Shown: piece after piece, positions 21,018 through 30,172 of the stretch
Layout of the letters: the number at the start of each line of letters is the position of its first letter
Numbering within the stretch: the first letter of the stretch is position 1
From: Methylotenera sp. RIFCSPLOWO2_02_FULL_45_14
GTDB taxonomy: Bacteria; Pseudomonadota; Gammaproteobacteria; Burkholderiales; Methylophilaceae
Length of the DNA stretch: 64,000 nt
Assembly (NCBI GenBank): GCA_001803395.1
Contig: MHBU01000031.1
Location: forward strand, 62,001 to 126,000
Reading direction: 5' to 3'
Notes under the pieces: generated by a model
The model's database searches: none
Seen by the model: only the letters and a program-made list of their open reading frames with translations
Told to the model about the DNA's origin: nothing
Made by a program: the position numbers and the translations under genes

Positions 21018-21254
21018 ATGTATCTATTAAGAGAAAATAAAACGAATGCAGTCAAAATGTTAGCAGTCGTGCTGATTGTAGCTGGTGCCCTAGGGTTGGT
21101 GTATGGTGGTTTCACTTATACCAAAGAGACGCATCAAACCAAGATAGGCCCGATAGAATTGTCGGTTAAAGATACGGAAACAGTAAACGTTCCGGTCTGG
21201 GTAGGTGTAGCGGCAATGGTTGCAGGCGCAGTTTTTCTTTTTGCGCGCAAGTAA
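21018..21254 (+). CDS. small membrane protein (DUF3185-like)
   Basis: Two TM helices; KMLAVVLIVAGALGLVYGGFTYTKETHQTKIGPIELSVKDTETVNVPVWVGV pattern. Confidence 0.7.
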   Translation: MYLLRENKTNAVKMLAVVLIVAGALGLVYGGFTYTKETHQTKIGPIELSVKDTETVNVPVWVGVAAMVAGAVFLFARK

Positions 21255-21320
21255 AAATTTACCCTTTTTTAAGGTCTAATTAACATATGTAATATTTGTC
21301 GTCAAAATAGTTAGTTAACA

Positions 21321-21645
21321 ATGGAGAACAGCATGGAAAAAGCCCATGATGAAATCAATAAAGACCAATTAATCAATGACTTTAAGGTAGTCGTTGCAGA
21401 TGCAGAGGTCTTACTCAAAGCCACGGCAAACACTGGTGGTGAGAAACTGGCCGAGGTGCGCGCCAAAGCTGAGGACGCTCAATATAGCAAAAGCTGCGCT
21501 TGGCGATGCGCAAGCCGCAATGCTGGCCAAAACTAAAGCAGCAACCAAAGCCACCGATGTTTATGTCCACGAAAATCCATGGCGTTCTGTTGGTATGGCC
21601 GCCAGTATTGGTGTTGTGGTTGGTTTACTTATCGGTCGCCGCTAG
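21321..21645 (+). pseudogene. DUF883/ElaB-YqjD family gene, frameshifted
   Basis: N-term MEKAHDEINKDQLINDFKVVVADAEVLLKATANTGGEKLAEVRAKAED in one frame; LNIAKAALGDAQAAMLAKTKAATKATDVYVHENPWRSVGMAASIGVVVGLLIGRR in another; break near 21478. Confidence 0.85.
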
Positions 21646-22078
21646 TGCCTGACCATGCCTGAAAACATCCCTAAGTAAAGCCAGGGACTGATGGAGTCGC
21701 TATCTGACTCGCAAGCACATTAGTTGCCATTGTCCATACGCGGTTCGATCTATTGTCTACAGATCTTGAAGAGGGTAAAGAGCAATAAGCCCGTACATTT
21801 CCTTATCAGTACCCTTATAACGACTACAAAACTCCGCTTCATAAACCAGCGATGCTAAATACATCGTTAAGCATCAGTTTTACTGGCCTTTTATCGTCTG
21901 TCGTTAGCGCACGCATGTTTTTATAGGTAATGTGCGTTAACAGACGGATGATGAATGTAAATTCTCTTAATCTTCAAATTATGAGGCAAATAGTTAACAA
22001 GTTAATTGGATTGGTAATTTTTTGTCCGTCATTGTGATGATTTTTGACTGTCATACAACCAACCGCAAAGGAATACAA

Positions 22079-22315
22079 ATGAACTGGGATCAAATCGAAG
22101 GTAATTGGAAACAATTAAAAGGTAGCGCTAAACAGCAGTGGGGAAAACTCACTGATGATCAGTTAGACGTAATTGCAGGTAAACGTGATCATCTTGCTGG
22201 CAAGATTCAGGAAATATACGGGATCACCAAAAACGATGTAGAGAAACAACTTTCCGATTGGCAGAATATGCAGAAGGACGCCAGTTGCTGTAGTAAAGAA
22301 ACAAAAAATCATTAA
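22079..22315 (+). CDS. CsbD family protein
   Basis: MNWDQIEGNWKQLKGSAKQQWGKLTDDQLDVIAGKRDHLAGKIQEIYGI. Confidence 0.95.
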   Translation: MNWDQIEGNWKQLKGSAKQQWGKLTDDQLDVIAGKRDHLAGKIQEIYGITKNDVEKQLSDWQNMQKDASCCSKETKNH

Positions 22316-22318
22316 TTC

Positions 22319-22708
22319 ATGAATAACCTGACTTTTACTGCAATTGCACCAGCGGTTGGTTTTACCTTCAGCATTGCCACTGCAGTGCTTGCTGTCGGCT
22401 TAACCTTCAGCATGACCGCTATGGCGAAAAGTATGTCAGATGATGAATATAAGGTTCTTGACAAAAATATTGAAGCTGAATATTTGATAGCTATGCAGAA
22501 GTGCAACAGCAAAGCTGGTAGCTATAAAGTGCTATGCGATAAAAATGCAAAAGTCGCTAGAGATAAAAATATTGAGAACTCCAGTGCGCAGATGCAGATG
22601 AAAATGCCCAAGGCTGATTTGTTGAAAAATAAGAAGCCAATTTTTTCAAACTCAATGAAGGTGATTGATGAACTTCCAGCTAATCTCAAAAAATCACGCT
22701 TAATGTAG
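22319..22708 (+). CDS. hypothetical exported protein
   Basis: ORF with hydrophobic N-terminus and paired Cys (CNSKAGSYKVLCDKNAKVARDKN). Confidence 0.5.
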   Translation: MNNLTFTAIAPAVGFTFSIATAVLAVGLTFSMTAMAKSMSDDEYKVLDKNIEAEYLIAMQKCNSKAGSYKVLCDKNAKVARDKNIENSSAQMQMKMPKADLLKNKKPIFSNSMKVIDELPANLKKSRLM

Positions 22709-22997
22709 AAATGTAAAAGTCATGTGTGTTTGCAGACGGAACAAAAATGTAAATTACCCAGCTTCTTTGAAATAATCAGAAAGGTAATTTAGATCGAGTC
22801 TGTTACCCTCGGTTAGCCTACTATCTAAAAAAAGCAATTAATTTATCATTCGGCTTATGTGTGACAGCGTACAGAACTATGTAATACATACGTTTAACCT
22901 GAGTAGGTACCAAATGCGATGATTCAAATCACATTGGTTTGTTAACGAATGTTTCAAATGCGTTCGTACCACTATTTTTTTATTCAAAGGATTTATT

Positions 22998-23258
22998 ATG
23001 AACCGTTCAATATTGATATCAGCCCTGTTTGCGGCACTAAGCCTTGCTGCGTGTGATAAACCTACTGTAGTTAACGTTCCCGCCCCTGCCGTGGTTCCTG
23101 GACCTGCTGGCCCAGCGGGCGAGCCGGGAGTTCAGGGCAATACCGGCAACCAAGGCGACCCTGGAGTTCAAGGCAACACTGGCAACCAAGGTGAAACTGG
23201 AAGGACTGGTGAAAGTACTACCGTGATTATCACGCCGCCTGCAGAAGCAGCAAACTAA
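22998..23258 (+). CDS. collagen-like repeat lipoprotein
   Basis: Lipobox LSLAACDKP and G-X-Y repeats GPAGPAGEPGVQGNTGNQGDPGVQGNTGNQGETGRTGES. Confidence 0.8.
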   Translation: MNRSILISALFAALSLAACDKPTVVNVPAPAVVPGPAGPAGEPGVQGNTGNQGDPGVQGNTGNQGETGRTGESTTVIITPPAEAAN

Positions 23259-23290
23259 ATCTACACATTGATAACCTTAAGGAGGGCGGC

Positions 23291-23439
23291 ATGAGCTTAG
23301 GAACCATCTTATTGATTATTTTGCTTTTAATGCTTTTCCAAGCTGGCCACACAGTAAAAGCTGAGGCTATGGCCCTAGCGGTGGGTTGGGGTTAGTGGTT
23401 ATCATTCTTATTGTGCTGGTATTATTGGGCAGAATATAA
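23291..23439 (+). pseudogene. DUF3309 family gene, degraded (frameshift plus internal TGA)
   Basis: MSLGTILLIILLLMLF in frame 1; SWPHSKS*GYGPSGGLGLVVIILIVLVLLGRI* in another frame. Confidence 0.8.
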
Positions 23440-23586
23440 CGGTACAGATGGCATGGGTAGTTTTTGTTGCACAATAAAGCTGACCCAACAGCGCTTAAAC
23501 GCACTGTTGACTACTTTTGTATTTTTAGCATTAGCTGCTTGGAGTATGGCGACTATAATATCTGACACAGCCGGTATAGGGTCAAA

Positions 23587-23741
23587 CCTTCTGGTATGCG
23601 TGACTGGATTTCTCAGTAAAAAAGGTAGTGCATCGGACGGCCCAGTGGGTATGGCGCTAGATAAGCAGGGCACGTTGTTAGTAGCGTGACGCAGGTAATA
23701 TAGTCTGGCGCGTGACGGCAAAAAAAAGATATAAGCCTTAA
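23587..23741 (+). pseudogene. C-terminal remnant of PQQ-dependent sugar (sorbosone-type) dehydrogenase
   Basis: TGFLSKKGSASDGPVGMALDKQGTLLVA then, frame-shifted, DAGNIVWRVTAKKRYKP*. Confidence 0.65.
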
Positions 23742-23761
23742 GTTTAAAAATTGGAAATAAA

Positions 23762-24304
23762 TTGAAGTATTTTTTTACAGTATTGGCCCTGATGGCATCA
23801 ACTATTTCGTTTGCAGAAGAGCCCGTTAAATTAGGTGTGTGGTCTCGTGTGCAGGACTCTCTATCTCAAACATGGGAATCAAAAAACTATGAGCTGTATA
23901 TCCCAGTTAACACCTGGCATAACCGCAACTACTATACTTCAGAAAAAATTGATTCATATAATGAGCAACCTTGGGGTTTAGGCATAGGTAAATATCGATT
24001 CGATGATGATGGCGATTGGCATGCTTTATACGTAATGACATTTCAGGATTCGCATAATGACGTGGAGCCTGTTGCGGGCTATGCTTTTCAAAACATATGG
24101 CGTCCTGCTGATGATTTCCGTTTAGGTGTCGGCTACACTGTTGGGGTGACAATGCGTCAAGACATGCATTATTTGCCTACCCCGGTGATTGCTCCGCTTA
24201 TGTCCGTAGCATATAAGAAAATAGCAGTGCAATCCACTTACATTCTAGGTGGTGAAGGCCATGGTAACATTCTGTTTACTTGGTTGCGTTGGCAGCTTCA
24301 GTAG
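23762..24304 (+). CDS. pagP: lipid A palmitoyltransferase PagP
   Basis: NYELYIPVNTWHNRNYYTSEKIDSYNEQPWGLGIGKYRFDDDGDWHALYVMTFQDSHNDVEPVAGY; probable TTG start. Confidence 0.92.
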   Translation: MKYFFTVLALMASTISFAEEPVKLGVWSRVQDSLSQTWESKNYELYIPVNTWHNRNYYTSEKIDSYNEQPWGLGIGKYRFDDDGDWHALYVMTFQDSHNDVEPVAGYAFQNIWRPADDFRLGVGYTVGVTMRQDMHYLPTPVIAPLMSVAYKKIAVQSTYILGGEGHGNILFTWLRWQLQ

Positions 24305-24375
24305 TTTGGTACAGTTTTTTTTAATGATTCATTCGCTGTTTTTTTAATTGATTAATGATGCCGAGTTGTTAGCTT

Positions 24376-24906
24376 TTGTTACCTAATCTGATCATCACGC
24401 CGCCAATGAGCAAGTCTGCTCAGAGCTTAGCTCTGCAAACGAGTCAGCCCCATGCGCTACGCGCTATCGTATTATTCGAAACGGTCAAAGGCATTGCTGC
24501 AATCATCGTAAGTCTGGGCTTGCTAAGCCTGGCGAATCAAAATGTGCGAGATTTAACTTATTTGCTGATTTACTATTTTCATCTTGACTCGGATGCACAT
24601 TACTTCAAAACGCTGTTCGACTACTCCGATTTGCTAAGTAATGACAATTTGCGCACGGTGGTTTTAATGGCTTGGGCTTACGCAGCAATACGTTTCATCG
24701 AAAGCTATGGATTGTGGAAAAACCGTGTTTGGGCAGAGTGGCTGGCGGCGGTTTCAGGAGCCATTTATTTACCAGTTGAGATTAGACATCTCATACTGCA
24801 TACCAACGCAATTAATACTGCGGTGTTGGTGACCAATTCGGCAATAGTAGCCTTCATGGTGTACCGTCTTTGGTGGCGACGCGCTGCAGCCTTGCAACAT
24901 AGGTAA
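24376..24906 (+). CDS. DUF2127 domain-containing protein
   Basis: HALRAIVLFETVKGIAAII...FIESYGLWKNRVWAEWLAAVSGAIYLPVEI family pattern. Confidence 0.85.
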   Translation: MLPNLIITPPMSKSAQSLALQTSQPHALRAIVLFETVKGIAAIIVSLGLLSLANQNVRDLTYLLIYYFHLDSDAHYFKTLFDYSDLLSNDNLRTVVLMAWAYAAIRFIESYGLWKNRVWAEWLAAVSGAIYLPVEIRHLILHTNAINTAVLVTNSAIVAFMVYRLWWRRAAALQHR

Positions 24907-25013
24907 TGGCCGTCATTACTTTCAATTATTCAGGCGTTGATTGGCAGGCAAAGTTTGGTCTGACGGTTTTGCTGATCTAAGCTATTAGTCAGCACTTGTT
25001 AGATTGCAATAGC

Positions 25014-25742
25014 TTAAGTATTTTGGCGATACTGAACATCAGACAGCAGGCGATTCATTTCATTTTTGACCACGGCGTAGCACTCGCAGGCATGGGTCTC
25101 TAATCCAGACCGATCAAGCACAGAAATGTGACCACGGCGGTAATTAATCAAGCCAGCGCGCTGCAAATTGCCAGCGGCTTCCGTAATGCCTTCGCGGCGC
25201 ACACCGAGCATGCCAGCCACTAACTCTTGTGTAATGATTAAATCATTCGTCGGCATGCGATCCAGGGTCAACAAAAGCCAACGGCACAGTTGCTGCTCAA
25301 CTGAGTGGTGTCGATTACAGGCCGCGGTTTGCGACATCTGTGTCATCAGGGCTTGGGTATAGCGTAACAATAAACGCTGCAATAAGCCGCCTCGATCGAA
25401 CTCCCGTTTTAATATGCGCCGATCCAGTCGGTACGCATGCCCGGCAGTTTGTACCACCGCCGAGCTTGAGGTGGTGTCTCCACCCATAAATAGCGCAATG
25501 CCGACCATACCTTCATTGCCTACCCCCGCAGATTCAGCCGATGAACCAGACTCCATCATATAATGCAGTGACACAATCGAGGTGGTAGGGAAATAGGCGT
25601 GCTGCAACTGCATGCCAGGTTCGTAGAGTATTTCACCGAGTGGCATCAAAACCAGTTCTAGATGCGGCGCTAAAAACTCGAATTCCGCCGTTGGCAGCGC
25701 GGCGAGAAGATGGTTTTGATTCGGACTATGAGGTAATGGCAT
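25014..25742 (-). CDS. Crp/Fnr family transcriptional regulator
   Basis: cNMP-binding fold and C-terminal HTH ITQELVAGMLGVRREGITEAAGNLQRAGLINYRRGHI. Confidence 0.92.
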   Translation of the reverse strand: MPLPHSPNQNHLLAALPTAEFEFLAPHLELVLMPLGEILYEPGMQLQHAYFPTTSIVSLHYMMESGSSAESAGVGNEGMVGIALFMGGDTTSSSAVVQTAGHAYRLDRRILKREFDRGGLLQRLLLRYTQALMTQMSQTAACNRHHSVEQQLCRWLLLTLDRMPTNDLIITQELVAGMLGVRREGITEAAGNLQRAGLINYRRGHISVLDRSGLETHACECYAVVKNEMNRLLSDVQYRQNT

Positions 25743-25795
25743 CTTTAACCTTTGAGCTATTACACACTATTATGCACTATTATGCACTTATGCAC

Positions 25796-26623
25796 TTATG
25801 CACTATTTTTTTCGATGAGTTCTACGCCGATTCCGCGGTAACCGATAAATCGGCATGACGGGTCAAACATCGGCTCTCCGCTCACTTTGAACTTTTGTTG
25901 CAAGCCATCGGCATTAATCCGGTTGAAAATAAAATCCAGAAATGGCTTTCGGGCGGCAATTTTTGCTTGCAGTACATTCTGCTCCATCTCATTCCAGCCA
26001 GTTACCTTACCATCACTAGTTTCTCCCATCAATGAGTTGACCTGAATTCCGAGCATCTCTCGCACTGGGCCTGAAACCTTGGTGAAGTTCATATTTTCAT
26101 CCTGCTCCCAGTACCAGTCTGAGGCCAGTTCGGTCAGACTGCGATAACGCGCTTCGCTTTCGCGCAGTTCGGCAGTGCGTTCCAATACGGTTTGTTCTAG
26201 CACTTTGTTGTAATTTTCAAGTTTTTTGTACAACAGCCGCACTTCCAGCATGTTGTGAATACGCGTTTTCACTTCAACTAAGTCAAACGGTTTGCTGATA
26301 AAGTCCTTTGCGCCTGCTTGCAAGGCGCGCAGCTTGTGACTCGGTTGGGCAGTGAGCACGAGCACCGGAAGGTATGCATCTTTCTCATTTGTCTTAAGTG
26401 CTTTCATCACTTGGAATCCATCCATTTCCGGCATCTGCAGGTCTAGCAGAATCAAGTCGTAATGGTGTTTATGGTGCAGTATGCAGACTTCCTGCGGAGT
26501 CATCGTGGAGGTAACAGATGTGTAACCTGACTCACTCAGCAATTGCTCAAGCAGACTGATATTGGACTCCTGATCATCTACAATCAAGATGCTGGCATTA
26601 AGAATTTCTGCTTCAGTAATCAT
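25796..26623 (-). CDS. response regulator receiver-PAS protein
   Basis: Receiver (ILIVDDQESN, DLILLDLQMPEMDG, VLTAQ, KPF) followed by one PAS domain and a short stop. Confidence 0.9.
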   Translation of the reverse strand: MITEAEILNASILIVDDQESNISLLEQLLSESGYTSVTSTMTPQEVCILHHKHHYDLILLDLQMPEMDGFQVMKALKTNEKDAYLPVLVLTAQPSHKLRALQAGAKDFISKPFDLVEVKTRIHNMLEVRLLYKKLENYNKVLEQTVLERTAELRESEARYRSLTELASDWYWEQDENMNFTKVSGPVREMLGIQVNSLMGETSDGKVTGWNEMEQNVLQAKIAARKPFLDFIFNRINADGLQQKFKVSGEPMFDPSCRFIGYRGIGVELIEKNSA

Positions 26624-26628
26624 GATGC

Positions 26629-29600
26629 TTATTCCTTTTCGGCTACTAGAGCTGCTGCTGTTTCCGCAAATTTTAGTGCCAGGTCCAGTGTTTCCATGAA
26701 TTCGTTGACCTTGATCGGTTTGGTGAGATAACGGAAAAATCCAGCCTCCAGCCCTTTTTCAATATCGCGTGGCATTGCATTAGCACTGAGCGCAACCACT
26801 GGAATGTGCGCTGTTACGGGGTCGTCAACCAACATTTTAAGCGCATCAATACCGCTGATGCCAGGCAGATTGATGTCCATCAGGATGACATCCGGCAGGG
26901 TGGCGCGCGCAAGTTTGACACCTTGCCTACCATTTCTCGCACTCAATAGGCGGATATCGGGTCGTCGCGCAATAATATCTTCGACCAGCATTAGATTTGC
27001 AGGATTGTCCTCAACGTAGAGCAGAGTGCGCAAATGTGCATCGCTCTGCGCTTGCGCTTGGATGACAGCGTTATGTTCATTTTCCTGGTCAGTAGCTTGT
27101 GACTCAGTCACCAGATTTAGATCAGCCCAGTCCTGTTCAGCAACATGCAGTTCAGCTAAGTCCAGTTCAATCCAGAACACACTACCCTTGCCGACAGTGC
27201 TTTCAACGCCTATCTTCCCCTTCATTAAATCGATCAACCGCTTGCATACCACTAAGCCGATGCCTGTGCCTTCTTCGGACTTTGCCTTCTGTCCAAGTCG
27301 ATTGAATGGCTGGAAAAGCTGCATAAGCTGTTCTGAAGTCAGTCCAGCACCAGTATCACAGACGCTGATGCGAACCGAATCAAAGGGGGTCAGGGTGCAT
27401 TCTACGGTAACCGTTCCGTTTACCTTGTTGTATTTAATCGCGTTGGATAAAAGGTTGATAAGAACCTGCTTCACACGTGTCCGATCGCCTTTGACGCAAT
27501 AGGGGGTTTCGGGAAAAGTCACGTTGATACCACGTTTTTGCGCCTGCGGCTCTATCATGGCCTCGCATTCATGCAAGATATCTGCCAGCAATACTGGTTC
27601 TAGCGACAGTGTCAGTTTGCCGGACTCAATCAGCGCGAGATCGAGGACTTCATTGATCAATTCCAATAAGTACCAGCCAGCCTTAAGAATCTGATCGACG
27701 CTTTTCTTTTGAGCAGGCGTCGGTGGCGGTGTTCCAGATTCTATGAGTTGGGCAAAGCCGAGTATCGCACCGAGCGGTGTGCGCAGTTCATGACTCATGC
27801 TGGAAAGAAAGTCTGATTTTGCGAGGTTGGCTTTTTCCGCCACGAACGTAGCGCGTTCAAGCTCAGCATTTTTATCCTGCAATGCCTGATCGAGTAGCGT
27901 TCGCTCTGCTTCCACCTGTTTGCGCGCAGTATTATCCGTACCGATTAGCAGGTAACCGATAATAGCGTTCTGCGCATCACGCAAGGCAGTGACCGACACC
28001 ACCGCTGGAAAACGACTGCCATCTTTACGAATATAGGTCAGCTCGTAAATATCCTCAATACCGCGTGAGGCTTTGAACACCAACGCCTCAAAACCTGGTG
28101 TAATGGTGGTATCAAGCTCGACGCTCAAGGTCTTGGCACGGGCGATTACTTCTTCCGGATCAGAAATTTCAGCTGGCGTGATCTTGTTCATAACCTCTGC
28201 GGCTGTGTAGCCCAGCATGCGTTCTGCGCCGACATTAAAAATCTGAATAACACCCTTGGCATCGGTAGCAATACTGGAAAAATTGGCGCTGTTAAAAATC
28301 GCACTCTGCAAAGCGCCAGCCTTGAGTAGCGCTTCTTCCGCCTGTCTGCGCGCGGTGATGTCGCGCAATATGCAAGTAAAATAACGCTCGCCACCCAGCC
28401 ACATTTCGCTTACTGCTATTTCCAACGGGAAAGGGCTGTTATCCTTGCGCCAGCCGATAACTTCGCGTCCGAGGCCGACGGCGCGGGCCTCATCGCTTGC
28501 ACTGTAATGCTGGAGTGAACCATTGCGCTGTTCTTGATCAAGTTCGGGGATGAGTGTACTAAAGTTTAATCCAGTGAGTTCTGTGGCGCTGAAGCCAAAC
28601 ATGCGCTGGGCAGTTGGGTTAACGGTTTCAATAATGCCGTCACGAGCATGTAGCGTGATGATGCCGTCAGCCACGGTATTAAGAATCGTCTGAATCAGTG
28701 CGGCGTTGTCGCGCAAAGCCTGCTGCACAGCATATTCCTCGCTGACATTACGGAATACCAATACGGCACCGACTACCTGACCATCACGGTCGCGAATCGG
28801 TGCGCAGCTGTCGGCGATATCGCACTCGCTACCATTGCGCGCAATGAGTACGGTGTGGTTAGCCAAGCCTTGTATCGTGCCGTGCGCCAAAGTTGCTATC
28901 ACTGGGATAGTGGCCGCTAAACGAGTTTCTTTGTTGATAATGGGAAAAATTTCGCCTATTGGACGACCAGCGGCTTCTGCTTGCGTCCAGCCGGTGAGCT
29001 TTTCGGCAAGCGGATTCAAGAGTGTCACATGCGCTTCGGCATTGGTAGTTATCACTGCATCGCCAATGGAATTGAGCGTCACTGCGAGCTTTTCTTCGCT
29101 GTCCTGCAGGGTGAGGTTGACCTGCTGTAGTCGTTTATTAGTCTCTTCTTGAATTTTGAGCAAATGCTGTGTTTCGAGAAGCACTAAATTCTTGAGCTGC
29201 TGCTGTGATTGCCGATAGATCAAATAAATGAATGCAACTGCAAACAGCGTCCATAGTAAGCCAGCGAGAATAATGACGTTAAACATACGACTCATGTTCG
29301 ATTGTAGCGCTGCATCCTTCTGCGCCAGCGCGCTTTGCTGAATCTGCGTAAAGTCAAACATCTCAGCCCGAATCGAATCCATCAATCGTTTGCCATGACC
29401 TTCGCGCACTTCTGTGGTTACGGAAGTTATTTTATTATCGCGGCGTAACTCAATGAGACGTGCCATTTCCGCCATTTTGACATCAACCAATGGCACCAGA
29501 GCGTCTAGGTGTTTATTAGCAGCGCTGATTGTGGTTAGTTTGCGCAATTTATTTAGATCGTCACCAATACTATTGCGTACCGCTAAATATGGTTGCAGAA

Positions 29601-29847
29601 AGGTCTCGTCACCAGTCAACAAATAACCGCGCTCACCAGTCTCGGCATCTTTTAATGCGGATAGTAATCCGTCAGCTTTACTTAATACAAGAGAGGCATG
29701 TTTTCGTGCATCTGCTGCTTGCTGAATCTGATTGAAAGACCATATCGATATTGCCACCGCCATTGCTACAAGCAGGACAGCTACCGCAATAAAAGTAGAA
29801 ATTTTATGAGTGGTTTTCAAGAGAAAAGGACCTTCCACCCAAAGCAA
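26629..29847 (-). CDS. hybrid sensor histidine kinase/response regulator (CHASE3, PAS, HisKA, HATPase, REC)
   Basis: CHASE3-like N-term GERGYLLTGDETFLQPY, several PAS, SHELRTPLGAILGFAQL, GTGIGLVVCKRLI, REC MDINLPGISG. Confidence 0.94.
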   Translation of the reverse strand: MLWVEGPFLLKTTHKISTFIAVAVLLVAMAVAISIWSFNQIQQAADARKHASLVLSKADGLLSALKDAETGERGYLLTGDETFLQPYLAVRNSIGDDLNKLRKLTTISAANKHLDALVPLVDVKMAEMARLIELRRDNKITSVTTEVREGHGKRLMDSIRAEMFDFTQIQQSALAQKDAALQSNMSRMFNVIILAGLLWTLFAVAFIYLIYRQSQQQLKNLVLLETQHLLKIQEETNKRLQQVNLTLQDSEEKLAVTLNSIGDAVITTNAEAHVTLLNPLAEKLTGWTQAEAAGRPIGEIFPIINKETRLAATIPVIATLAHGTIQGLANHTVLIARNGSECDIADSCAPIRDRDGQVVGAVLVFRNVSEEYAVQQALRDNAALIQTILNTVADGIITLHARDGIIETVNPTAQRMFGFSATELTGLNFSTLIPELDQEQRNGSLQHYSASDEARAVGLGREVIGWRKDNSPFPLEIAVSEMWLGGERYFTCILRDITARRQAEEALLKAGALQSAIFNSANFSSIATDAKGVIQIFNVGAERMLGYTAAEVMNKITPAEISDPEEVIARAKTLSVELDTTITPGFEALVFKASRGIEDIYELTYIRKDGSRFPAVVSVTALRDAQNAIIGYLLIGTDNTARKQVEAERTLLDQALQDKNAELERATFVAEKANLAKSDFLSSMSHELRTPLGAILGFAQLIESGTPPPTPAQKKSVDQILKAGWYLLELINEVLDLALIESGKLTLSLEPVLLADILHECEAMIEPQAQKRGINVTFPETPYCVKGDRTRVKQVLINLLSNAIKYNKVNGTVTVECTLTPFDSVRISVCDTGAGLTSEQLMQLFQPFNRLGQKAKSEEGTGIGLVVCKRLIDLMKGKIGVESTVGKGSVFWIELDLAELHVAEQDWADLNLVTESQATDQENEHNAVIQAQAQSDAHLRTLLYVEDNPANLMLVEDIIARRPDIRLLSARNGRQGVKLARATLPDVILMDINLPGISGIDALKMLVDDPVTAHIPVVALSANAMPRDIEKGLEAGFFRYLTKPIKVNEFMETLDLALKFAETAAALVAEKE

Positions 29848-30172
29848 AATTCCTTAATAAGTGATAGTCGAGGTATTATCTGTGGCGCCTGAATTTTTGT
29901 GGAAAATGGCAGAATTGAAGTTATTTTGGGCATGACCGACCTTAGTTTAAAAGTATTTAAGTGTGTTTAGGTGTTAATTTAGTCTGATTGGTTGTGCAAC
30001 CAAAGCTGTGAAAAGTCTCCAACATAGTTATACACGCATAACGCACAATAAAATGGATTCATTTGAGTGGTTGCCAATAAGGTTTAATTGAGCTCGCATA
30101 TTTTTTTAACCATACCGGCTAATTATGGCGATTAAGCTTACGGATTTATGTACGCTATCCCACATAAGACCG

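Noticed and set aside
23411-23689. 92-aa ORF downstream of DUF3309 remnant as a new gene
   Set aside because: Its C-terminal half is the out-of-frame PQQ-dehydrogenase remnant and its start overlaps the DUF3309 remnant; better explained as a fusion across pseudogenes.
25755-25806. CRISPR-like array
   Set aside because: Repeat units are about 8-11 bp and contiguous without spacers; simple tandem repeat.
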